Shown here: positions 56,080-64,000 of the stretch, in pieces | Layout: each line of letters begins with the position of its first letter | Numbering within the stretch: the stretch's first letter is position 1 | Source: Bordetella avium | GTDB taxonomy: Bacteria; Pseudomonadota; Gammaproteobacteria; Burkholderiales; Burkholderiaceae_B | Reading direction: 5' to 3' | DNA: 64,000 bases | Assembly: GCF_034424645.1 (NCBI RefSeq) | Contig: NZ_CP139969.1 | Coordinates: forward strand, 2,232,001 to 2,296,000 | The notes under the pieces: model-generated | What the model was told of the DNA's origin: nothing | Seen by the model: the letters and a program-made list of their open reading frames with translations, nothing else | Database searches by the model: none | Translations under genes and position numbers: made by a program

Positions 56080-57867
56080 GTGGATTGGCATACACAATTG
56101 AGCAGCAGCATGATCTGGCTGCTGAAGGCATTCTGTATCACTGTGGTGGCTGGCACGGCAGCCACCACGCTCCTTATCAATCGTACGCAATGGGGACGTC
56201 AGTTCTGGCGGCTCGCAGGCCCCTATCTCCACCCGCGCAACAGTTGGCGGCCGCTGGCCACGCTGGCCCTGTTATTACTCCTCACGCTGGCCAGCGTACG
56301 CATGACCGTGCTGTTCTCCTTTTGGTACAACGGCTTTTACAGCAGCCTGCAAGCACTGGATATCACAAGCTTCTGGCGCTATCTGGCTATCTTCGCCGTG
56401 CTGGCCAGCCTGCACATCATGCGCTCGCTGGTGGACAGCTATGTCGGCCAGGCCTTCGACATCAGGCTGCGTCAATGGCTGACAGGACGGCTGATGACCG
56501 ACTGGCTGGACGGGCGCGCCTACTACCGGGATCACTTCCTGGCCGCGCCTGCCGACAACCCCGATCAGCGCATCGAACTGGACATTGCCAATTTCGCCAT
56601 CAGCTCACGCAGCCTGGCATTCGGCGCGGTCAATGCCGTCGTTTCGCTGCTCGAATTCACCGTCATCCTCTGGGGTCTGTCCGGCGTGATGCATTTGGCC
56701 GGCCTAGACATCCCGAAAGGAATAGTGTTTGCCGTCTACCTCTACGTCATCATTGCGACCTTGTTCGCGTTTCGTATCGGCCGCCCCCTGATTCAGCTCA
56801 GCTTCATGAAGGAACGCCTGTCGGCAAACTTTCGCTATGCCTTGGTGCGGCTTCGGGACAATGCCGAGAGCATCGCCTTCTATCAGGGCGAAGCTACAGA
56901 AGGACGCGCCCTCGGCCATCGTTTCCGCATGCTGATTGCCAACGCCTGGCAACTGGTTTTCCGGGGCTTGAAATTCGACGGCTTCAATCTGTCGGTCAGC
57001 CAGCTTGCCGTCGTCTTTCCCTTTATCGTGCAGGCGCCGCGTTTTTTCAGCGGCGCCATCAAGCTGGGCGATGTCATCCAGACCGCTCAGGCTTTCGGCC
57101 AAGTGCAAGACGCCCTGTCCTTCTTTCGCACCTCCTATGACAGCTTTGCGCAGTACCGCGCCACCCTGCAACGGCTGAACGGGTTTCTCGACACCAATGA
57201 AGCGGCTCGCGCCTTGCCCACCGTGCTGACGCGCGACAACCCTGCCCGCTTGCGGGTAGCAGACCTGCACCTCGACAGCCCCGATGGGTCAAGCCTGCTG
57301 AGCGGCCTGAACCTGTCGCTTGAGCCCGGCCAGTCCTTGCTGATCCAGGGTCAGTCGGGCATAGGCAAGACCACATTGCTGCGTAGCCTGGCCGGCCTGT
57401 GGCCCTACGCACAGGGTGAAGTCGAACGCCCCACTCGGGAAAGAGCGCTGTTTCTGTCTCAGCGCCCCTACCTGCCACTGGGCAATCTGCGCGAGGTCAT
57501 CGCCTACCCCGCCGCGGGCGATCCGGCCCAGGACATGCGTTTGCATGCCATTCTGGAACAGGTCTGTCTGGCGCACCTGAGCAAACGCCTCGACGAAGAC
57601 ACCGACTGGTCACGCGTGCTTTCTCTCGGCGAACAACAGCGCATCGCGTTCGCCCGCGTATTGCTCAACCAGCCCGCCATCGTGTTTCTAGACGAAGCCA
57701 CTTCCGCCCTTGACGAGGGACTGGAAGCGGCCATGTATACATTGCTGCGGCGTCAGCTGCCAGCAAGCATTCTGGTCAGCGTGGGACATCGCAACACCTT
57801 GACGGCGTTCCACACCCACAGCCTGCGCCTGACGGCAGAGGATTGGCAGCTCTCAAAGAACCGCTGA
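56080..57867 (+). CDS. ABC transporter, SbmA/BacA-like permease fused to ATPase (YddA type)
   Basis: A 595-residue half-transporter. Residues 1-370 hold about six membrane segments of the SbmA/BacA-like type (FSFWYNGFYSSLQALDITSF; WLTGRLMTDWLDGRAYYRDH; NPDQRIELDIANF are family signatures). The ATPase has Walker A GQSGIGKTTLLRSLAG, signature LSLGEQQRIAFARVLL and Walker B IVFLDEATSALDEG. Proteins of this family (YddA, Rv1819c) move vitamin B12, peptides or unknown hydrophilic compounds. The start is the GTG at 56080; ATG 56110 is an alternative. A perfect palindrome lies just upstream. It has no partner genes. Confidence 0.88.
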   Translation: MDWHTQLSSSMIWLLKAFCITVVAGTAATTLLINRTQWGRQFWRLAGPYLHPRNSWRPLATLALLLLLTLASVRMTVLFSFWYNGFYSSLQALDITSFWRYLAIFAVLASLHIMRSLVDSYVGQAFDIRLRQWLTGRLMTDWLDGRAYYRDHFLAAPADNPDQRIELDIANFAISSRSLAFGAVNAVVSLLEFTVILWGLSGVMHLAGLDIPKGIVFAVYLYVIIATLFAFRIGRPLIQLSFMKERLSANFRYALVRLRDNAESIAFYQGEATEGRALGHRFRMLIANAWQLVFRGLKFDGFNLSVSQLAVVFPFIVQAPRFFSGAIKLGDVIQTAQAFGQVQDALSFFRTSYDSFAQYRATLQRLNGFLDTNEAARALPTVLTRDNPARLRVADLHLDSPDGSSLLSGLNLSLEPGQSLLIQGQSGIGKTTLLRSLAGLWPYAQGEVERPTRERALFLSQRPYLPLGNLREVIAYPAAGDPAQDMRLHAILEQVCLAHLSKRLDEDTDWSRVLSLGEQQRIAFARVLLNQPAIVFLDEATSALDEGLEAAMYTLLRRQLPASILVSVGHRNTLTAFHTHSLRLTAEDWQLSKNR

Positions 57868-58054
57868 GTGCGCGGTCGCCCAGGCCGGGCTCGAGCACCG
57901 CGCGCGCTGGATCAAGCGACAGCGGCTGCAAGCACGCAGTCCTTGCGAGAAGCGGACTTCCGACAACCTGGCGGCGCATTTTTCTCAGGACAACCATACC
58001 CAGCGTCCGCGCAGGCCGGCGGTCGAAAAAGGAGGGCCAGCAGGCACCGGGCTG

Positions 58055-58288
58055 TTACCGAGAGGCGCGATCGCGCTGGAACAGGGCCCACTCTTCGATC
58101 CGGCTGCCATCCGGCAGGGTGCACATACCGAGCTGGCCCTGGCCAGCCCGCTGTAGCTCAAGCGTGCCGCCCACTTCAACACAATGCACCGACGCTGGAC
58201 TCACCTGACCAACCGGTTTGGCCAAGCCCCCGGAGTTCGTGCACCCCGCAACCAATAACGAAGCGAGCCCGATTCCAATCTTTCTCAT
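58055..58288 (-). CDS. DUF333 lipoprotein
   Basis: A 77-residue lipoprotein precursor. The signal ends in LLVAGC, a good lipobox, giving a mature protein of about 58 residues with SPASVHCVEVGGTLELQR and GQLGMCTLPDGSRIEEWALF, the DUF333 signature. Some such proteins are annotated as putative hemolysins without proof. GGAAG lies nine bases before the ATG. Two cysteines probably form a disulphide in the periplasm. Confidence 0.85.
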   Translation of the reverse strand: MRKIGIGLASLLVAGCTNSGGLAKPVGQVSPASVHCVEVGGTLELQRAGQGQLGMCTLPDGSRIEEWALFQRDRASR

Positions 58289-58338
58289 TGATGAGCTTCC
58301 ATAATTGCCTGGCATTTGCACAGTCTAGCAACGCTTCA

Positions 58339-58376
58339 ATATGCTTTCTTGTCCGTTTTAAGACAAGAAAGCATAT
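58339..58376. repeat. Perfect 15-base inverted repeat upstream of the DUF333 gene
   Basis: ATATGCTTTCTTGTC (58339-58353) and GACAAGAAAGCATAT (58362-58376) are exact inverted copies around CGTTTTAA. It lies 51 bases before the DUF333 start. It lacks a T-run, so it is more likely an operator or a structured leader than a terminator. Confidence 0.6.
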
Positions 58377-58848
58377 CTCCAAGCACAGAGCCTAAAACGC
58401 GTACATGTCTGATACCGCTTCATCGCCAAAGCTGTCCTTGCCTGGCCAGCCATCAATAGAAAGCGCGTGGTTTCTACGGCCCGGCGTCGCAATGAGCAAA
58501 GCCGCTCTGCCTCATCCCGAACGATGCAAAACAGAAGCAAGGCCAAGGACTTCGATGGGCAATGCCGCGCATGGCAAGCGAGTAGGCGCGCGGTACCAGA
58601 CCCGATGGCTCGCCGGTCAGCTATGAGCATTTCCATGCTTGACCAAGCGCGTCGATATCGTCGCGTTGTTGAAAGCCTGAACCTAGCAGGGCTCAAATTT
58701 GGCCAAGCAAGAGTCAAGCACAAGGGTATTGAGGAAAGCCCCCTCCTCGTGTAGCGCAGCGTCACGAACCGGCGGCAGACCGGGCCGATTTTCATCCCCC
58801 CTCGCCCAGCGATATCGACGCATGGATAGAAAGTGCAGATTCCACAAA
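58377..58848. other. Interval without a supported gene
   Basis: About 470 bases between the DUF333 region and the toxin-antitoxin pair. Open frames on both strands (for example 58467-58754 plus, 58358-58795 minus) lack ribosome sites and recognisable domains. It may be remnant sequence. Confidence 0.45.
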
Positions 58849-58863
58849 TACGGGTATCCCGTA
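58849..58863. promoter_or_regulatory. Operator-like palindrome of the toxin-antitoxin pair
   Basis: TACGGG-TAT-CCCGTA, six-base perfect arms, ends four bases before the toxin start. Antitoxins with HTH domains normally bind such a site to repress their operon. Confidence 0.6.
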
Positions 58864-58867
58864 GAAT

Positions 58868-59167
58868 ATGCCCCCTACCATCATCGAAACCCCAACCTTC
58901 CAGAAACAGGCAGGAAAGCTGTGGTCAAGCAGCGAGCAGCAGGAGTTCATCGACTGGATCGCCGTCCACCCGGCGTCAGGCCGCGCCATTCCTGGCGTGG
59001 GCGGCGCGCGCCAAGTGCGGTGGCGGCGTACCCTCAAGTCCTGTGAAGCAAAAATTATCTACTTCCACCTGCCGGAAGATCACGCCCTGCTATTAGTCGC
59101 TGTCTATGCCAAAGCCGCGCTCAGAACTTCGGGCTCTTCCCCATTAGAAATGGACGATATGAGATGA
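58868..59167 (+). CDS. RelE/HigB-type toxin
   Basis: A 99-residue protein of the RelE/ParE superfamily: TFQKQAGKLWSSSEQQEFIDW, GARQVRWRRTLKSCEAKIIY, then FHLPEDHALLLVAVYAKAALR, the sheet and basic cleft of HigB/RelE-type mRNA interferases. Its stop overlaps the antitoxin start (ATGA). Toxin-first order is the HigBA arrangement. Activity not proven. Confidence 0.85.
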   Translation: MPPTIIETPTFQKQAGKLWSSSEQQEFIDWIAVHPASGRAIPGVGGARQVRWRRTLKSCEAKIIYFHLPEDHALLLVAVYAKAALRTSGSSPLEMDDMR

Positions 59168-59484
59168 AAAGAAGAATCGACATTGAAGCCGCAGCGAAAG
59201 TGATCGAGGCCGATGCGGGCGAACCGCTGCCAGAGTTGCGTCAGGCCTTAAGAGAAGCACAGGGTGGCGCAGGTCGCGTCACCAGTCCAGAGCAGATTCT
59301 GATACGCCAGGCGCGAGCGAAATCCGGCCTCACGCAAACCGCGTTCGCGAAGCGAATTGCCACGCCGGTTGCCACGCTACGAGACTGGGAGCAAGGTCGC
59401 TACATGCCGCCCGGGGGGGTGCTGTGCCTGCTCAAGCTCCTTAACAAACATCCTGAGCTATATCTCCAGCTGGCCGATGTTTAG
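59164..59484 (+). CDS. HTH antitoxin (HigA-like)
   Basis: A 106-residue XRE-type DNA-binding protein. The HTH lies in LIRQARAKSGLTQTAFAKRI and TPVATLRDWEQGRYMPPG, followed by a short C-terminal helix (LLKLLNKHPELYLQL). The N-terminal 45 residues are charged and likely bind the toxin. Overlap with the toxin by four bases indicates one operon controlled by the palindrome at 58849. Confidence 0.85.
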   Translation: MKRRIDIEAAAKVIEADAGEPLPELRQALREAQGGAGRVTSPEQILIRQARAKSGLTQTAFAKRIATPVATLRDWEQGRYMPPGGVLCLLKLLNKHPELYLQLADV

Positions 59485-59674
59485 GGGGTAAGCGATGGCG
59501 TGGCCGGCCGACCTAATCGCCAGGCCCGTCCCAGTCCAGCCAGACAAAAACGCCTACAGGGCCAGGAGGGGCTCAGCCTGTTTCCGATACCGCTAGGGTT
59601 ACACAGACTATCCGATCCACGGGCAGCATCTGCTATGGTTAACACTCCTACACATCGACTACCGGGGAGAGCCC

Positions 59675-59863
59675 ATGAGTTGGAATTTGAAGAGCATTCT
59701 TTTCGGCCAAGCACAAGGTAAGCAGAAAACGCGCGTGGTACTGGCGCACACAGATACCGGCGAGGAAGCAAGCTTCGACCTGGATGGCGATCCGGCCGAG
59801 CACCGGCAGATGAGCGTGCCCGCCCTGCAAAAACTTGCCGTCGAGCAGATCGACCTTGCCTGA
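59675..59863 (+). CDS. Small uncharacterised protein
   Basis: A 62-residue protein, MSWNLKSILFGQAQGKQKTR... ending LQKLAVEQIDLA. GGGGAGAG lies about four bases before the ATG and TGCTATGGT (59629) resembles an extended -10, so expression is plausible. No family recognised; no signal or membrane segment. Confidence 0.6.
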   Translation: MSWNLKSILFGQAQGKQKTRVVLAHTDTGEEASFDLDGDPAEHRQMSVPALQKLAVEQIDLA

Positions 59864-60196
59864 TTAAAAGCACAGCCTCTCCACCGAGGGGCGTGCAGGC
59901 CGCTGGCCTGGCTAGCCTGCCCAGCCAGCCGTATCGCCTCTGCGGTCAAGTCCGCCGGCAGCAATAGTCTGGCTGGCGGCAAGGCCTTTTTCTGAGAAGC
60001 GTTTTTTCCGGGCAGCTCAATCACGACCTGGCGCATTCACCAGATTGACCGTCCGTTCGGACTAGCGTGCTTGCCGCCGGCCTTGCATTCCACCAAGGCT
60101 AGACGGCCACCCAAGCACCCTCCCGATACTGCGGCGATAGACGACATCGTCGCCACCCATTTCATCGAAAGCCGCCAGTGATCTGGCACTTCTCAT
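59864..60196. other. Interval without a gene
   Basis: GC-rich sequence between the 62-residue gene and the terminator of the next minus-strand gene. Only short shadow frames are present; nothing is supported. Confidence 0.5.
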
Positions 60197-60222
60197 AAAA
60201 AAACCCGCCAGAACAGGCGGGT
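60197..60222 (-). terminator. Terminator of the small membrane protein gene
   Basis: On the minus strand ACCCGCC (60222-60216) and GGCGGGT (60209-60203) with a six-base loop are followed by TTTTTT. It lies 21 bases after the stop. Confidence 0.9.
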
Positions 60223-60243
60223 CAGCTCACACAATCAGCGCGA

Positions 60244-60582
60244 TCACCCTGTGAAATCCACAACCTTTGTGTGATTCATGCAATGGGCATTGATCTTGTA
60301 CAGGAAGATGAAATATCCAATGCCCAGCGTGAGGATGGAGATGATGGCCCAGATAATGATATTGCCGATGATGCTGGCCAAATCGATGGTGCACACCAGC
60401 CGCCCAACGCGCTTACCCGAATCATCGAGCACCGAAGTCCGGCTAATGATGAATCGTTGCATGTAGTAGGGGAATACAAACAGCGCCAGGCCGAATGTAA
60501 TGAAGGCCAGAATGATCCAGATGATTCCGTGACCAATAATATCCCCGACCGTAAGATCGGATTTCAGCTGCAATTGCTTCAT
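60244..60582 (-). CDS. Small two-segment membrane protein (resembles DUF6693)
   Basis: A 112-residue protein with an internal repeat pattern: KSDLTVGDIIGHGIIWIILAFITFGLALFVFPYYM and CTIDLASIIGNIIIWAIISILTLGIGYFIFLYKI, each a short polar lead-in followed by a membrane segment. This pattern resembles the DUF6693 family; that assignment is from memory. The ATG at 60582 has CGGAGA about eight bases upstream, better than the longer frame starting at 60621. Function unknown. Confidence 0.7.
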   Translation of the reverse strand: MKQLQLKSDLTVGDIIGHGIIWIILAFITFGLALFVFPYYMQRFIISRTSVLDDSGKRVGRLVCTIDLASIIGNIIIWAIISILTLGIGYFIFLYKINAHCMNHTKVVDFTG

Positions 60583-61220
60583 GGCTACATCTCCGGCATT
60601 AGTTAAGGATAAATTTACCATACATGCACAAACGTATCAAAATATTACAACAATGATGAAAATGCCTTGACCGTAGCTCTCAGCAAACCGCCGCCCCCCT
60701 GGATTATCGCCCCAGTTTTGCTAACCCTTCCTTCGAGAATCGTGGTCTCTTCTGTCCTACAAACGAAAACCGATAGAAAGGCGCAGCGTGGCTTAACCAT
60801 GACAAACATTGCTCGCCCCCTCCGAGATGTGAGGCGGGCGGTATCCATGAAGTGGATCAACCAGGGCGCCGGCCTGGCAGATCACATCCCATCAAGGACG
60901 AATGGAGCAAGGCGACAGGTCAAGGATAGCGATAACTGCTATCGCCGGCACAGAGGCAAACAAGCGGGAGCTTGAGCATTTCCGCGTCGCGCCGACCGAA
61001 AAGCAAAAACGCGCCGAATTGGTAGCGGCGTAAATACAACACGCCGCGCCCAATGGCGCGTCTGCTTCGTCCAAAACAGCAAAGCCGACAAGCGGAGTTT
61101 TGCTCGAACGTACTGGGAAAATCTTGGCGCAAAGTTGTCTTTCCTACGCCAAAACAGCCCTAAAACAGCCCAAAAAAAACAAAACAAAAACTATAAGCAA
61201 CTGATTTTTAAGGGGTTTCT
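60583..61220. other. Degraded, gene-poor interval next to tRNA-Leu
   Basis: About 640 bases with no supported gene. At 60920-61032 a short plus-strand frame ends REL EHFRVAP TEKQKRAELVAA and looks like the remains of a real protein, but its 5' part is absent. AAAACAGCCC occurs twice (61151-61160, 61162-61171) next to an A-rich tract that lies just beyond the 3' end of the tRNA. No integrase is seen. Confidence 0.5.
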
Positions 61221-61307
61221 TGGTGCGAAGGGCGGGACTCGAACCCGCACACCTGTTACGGCGTCAGGACCTAAACCTGGTGCGTCTACCAATTTCGCCA
61301 CCTTCGC
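61221..61307 (-). tRNA. tRNA-Leu (anticodon UAG)
   Basis: Minus-strand tRNA of 87 bases including an encoded CCA. Acceptor arms GCGAAGG and CCTTCGC pair fully. The anticodon stem CAGG/CCTG encloses TTTAGGT, giving UAG, which reads CUA. The extended variable arm is typical of leucine tRNAs, and the T-arm has GGTTCGAGTCC. Confidence 0.96.
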
Positions 61308-61352
61308 AAAGCCAAGCCTGCTATTGTAGCTTGCTTGTTAAAATCTTGCTCT

Positions 61353-62543
61353 ATGAATCCAAGACTCGATGCTCTGAACCCCTATCCCTTCGAGAAGCTG
61401 CGTGCCTTGCTGGCTGAGGCCGGCTCGCCGCCGCAGGGGCTGGCTCCTATCAATCTGTCGATCGGTGAACCGAAACACGCCGCCCCCGCCCGTGTGGGAG
61501 AGGCGCTTTGCGCCAATTTGCAGGGCCTGTCAGTGTATCCGGCCACCAAGGGTGAGCCGGCCCTGCGCGAGGCCATCTCGCAATGGCTGGCGCAGCGCTA
61601 CAGCATCCCGGCACCGGATGCCGATCGCGAGGTATTGCCGGTGCTCGGGTCACGCGAGGCCTTGTTTGCTTTTACGCAGGCGGTGGTGGACCCGGGCGCA
61701 GATGCTCTGGTGGTCTGCCCCAATCCTTTCTACCAGATTTACGAAGGCGCCACCCTGTTGGCTGGCGCTACGCCTTTTTACGTCAACGCGGACCCCGCCC
61801 GTGATTTCGGCTGCGACTGGGTTGCCGTGCCTGAAGCGGTGTGGCGGCGCACACAACTGGTTTTTGTGTGCTCGCCCGGAAATCCGGCAGGCAACGTCAT
61901 GTCGCTGGAAGACTGGCAGGTTCTGTTCGATCTGTCGGACCGCTACGGCTTTGTCATTGCTTCGGATGAGTGCTATTCGGAGATTTATTTCGACGAGGCG
62001 CCCTTGGGCAGTCTCCAGGCGGCACGCCGTCTCGGACGTAACGACTACCGCAATGTGGTAGCGTTCTCCAGCCTGTCAAAGCGTTCGAACGTGCCAGGCC
62101 TGCGCTCGGGCTTCGTGGCGGGCGATGCACAGCTGATCGGCCGCTTTCTGCTGTATCGCACGTATCATGGCAGCGCCATGAGCCCGGTGATTGCCGCCGC
62201 GAGCGTGGCCGCCTGGACGGATGAGGATCATGTGGCCGAGAATCGGCGCGAGTATCGCGCCAAGTTCGAAGCGGTGGTGCCCATTCTGCAGCGCGTCATG
62301 GATGTGCGCATGCCGCAAGCCGCCTTTTATCTGTGGGCGCCCACGCCGGGACCCGATACGGCGTTTGTGCGCGATCTGTATGGCCGCACCGCTGTGACCG
62401 TGCTGCCTGGCAGCTTCCTGGCCCGTGAAGCTCACGGGGTGAACCCAGGCGACGGACGCGTACGTATCGCGCTGGTGGCGCCGCTCGAGCAGTGCGTCGA
62501 AGCAGCGGAGCGCATCGTGCATTTCATCAAGACTTCTGTTTGA
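61353..62543 (+). CDS. dapC: N-succinyldiaminopimelate aminotransferase
   Basis: PLP-dependent transaminase of lysine and diaminopimelate synthesis (succinyl branch); 396 residues. MNPRLDALNPYPFEKLRALL is the conserved N-terminus, CSPGNPAGNVMSLEDW and SDECYSEIYFDE bind PLP, and the Schiff-base lysine is in FSSLSKRSNVPGLRSGF. dapC was described from Bordetella pertussis next to dapD and dapE, the same order as here. The ATG at 61353 is preferred over an upstream TTG at 61335. Confidence 0.95.
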   Translation: MNPRLDALNPYPFEKLRALLAEAGSPPQGLAPINLSIGEPKHAAPARVGEALCANLQGLSVYPATKGEPALREAISQWLAQRYSIPAPDADREVLPVLGSREALFAFTQAVVDPGADALVVCPNPFYQIYEGATLLAGATPFYVNADPARDFGCDWVAVPEAVWRRTQLVFVCSPGNPAGNVMSLEDWQVLFDLSDRYGFVIASDECYSEIYFDEAPLGSLQAARRLGRNDYRNVVAFSSLSKRSNVPGLRSGFVAGDAQLIGRFLLYRTYHGSAMSPVIAAASVAAWTDEDHVAENRREYRAKFEAVVPILQRVMDVRMPQAAFYLWAPTPGPDTAFVRDLYGRTAVTVLPGSFLAREAHGVNPGDGRVRIALVAPLEQCVEAAERIVHFIKTSV

Positions 62544-62566
62544 TCAACCCTTACCAATAAAGCGTC

Positions 62567-64000
<1,434 letters not shown>

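Noticed and set aside
58358..58795. Possible transposase remnant on the minus strand
   Set aside because: Arg/Leu-rich translation without DDE or HTH motifs and no terminal repeats; not supported.

Overview
The window reads as a stretch of chromosome from a betaproteobacterium of the Alcaligenaceae, most likely Bordetella or a very close relative. The evidence is the high-GC coding style, the dapC-dapD-dapE cluster in the order known from Bordetella pertussis, a DUF4148 protein, the iscRSUA-hscBA-fdx-iscX operon, the tig-clpP-clpX-lon block, and a nicotinate-degradation cluster whose closest described counterparts are in Bordetella bronchiseptica and Pseudomonas putida. No phage, insertion sequence or CRISPR array was found. 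All assignments come from reading the sequence; no database search was run.

Layout. 1-6.5 kb: the 3'-truncated end of comEC, an RlmN/Cfr-family radical SAM methyltransferase, an MlrC-type M81 metallopeptidase with an ACS-family MFS carrier, and a divergent LysR regulator. 6.8-19.3 kb: a nic cluster that appears complete from nicotinate uptake to fumarate. It has a MarR repressor (nicR/bpsR type), a minus-strand unit nicC-nicA-nicB-niaP, a divergent plus-strand unit nicE-nicD-nicX-nicF, and a further molybdopterin-binding hydroxylase subunit at its end. 19.3-29.7 kb: a membrane-anchored Mrr-like protein, a small S4 protein, TatD, the LolC/E-LolD lipoprotein exporter, a phosphoglycerate-mutase-like protein overlapping recJ, prfB with its programmed frameshift, an SDR oxidoreductase and lysS.

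29.7-36.9 kb: a tandem-domain methylglyoxal synthase homologue, the Isc iron-sulphur operon with IscR-type sites in its promoter, and a low-molecular-weight phosphatase. 37-46 kb: uvrB, a divergent aromatic/aspartate aminotransferase, lexA with its SOS box, an MFS exporter, and a BenE transporter divergent from a MocR regulator. 46-52.2 kb: lon (with a sigma-32-like promoter), clpX, clpP and tig. 52.3-61.3 kb is looser and more accessory: two cold-shock genes, DUF924, DUF4148, an SbmA/YddA-type ABC transporter, a DUF333 lipoprotein, a RelE/HigB-type toxin with HTH antitoxin, small orphan genes, about 0.6 kb of degraded sequence, then tRNA-Leu(UAG). 61.3-64 kb: dapC, dapD and the 5' part of dapE.

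The most unusual point is the nicotinate dehydrogenase. The protein carrying the three haems (NicB position) has an N-terminal molybdopterin-type domain that is shortened and lacks the active-site glutamate. A complete molybdenum subunit that keeps this glutamate is encoded separately at the far end of the divergent unit. Other points worth following are the two-domain methylglyoxal synthase homologue, several strong palindromes in regulatory regions, and the eroded interval next to tRNA-Leu.
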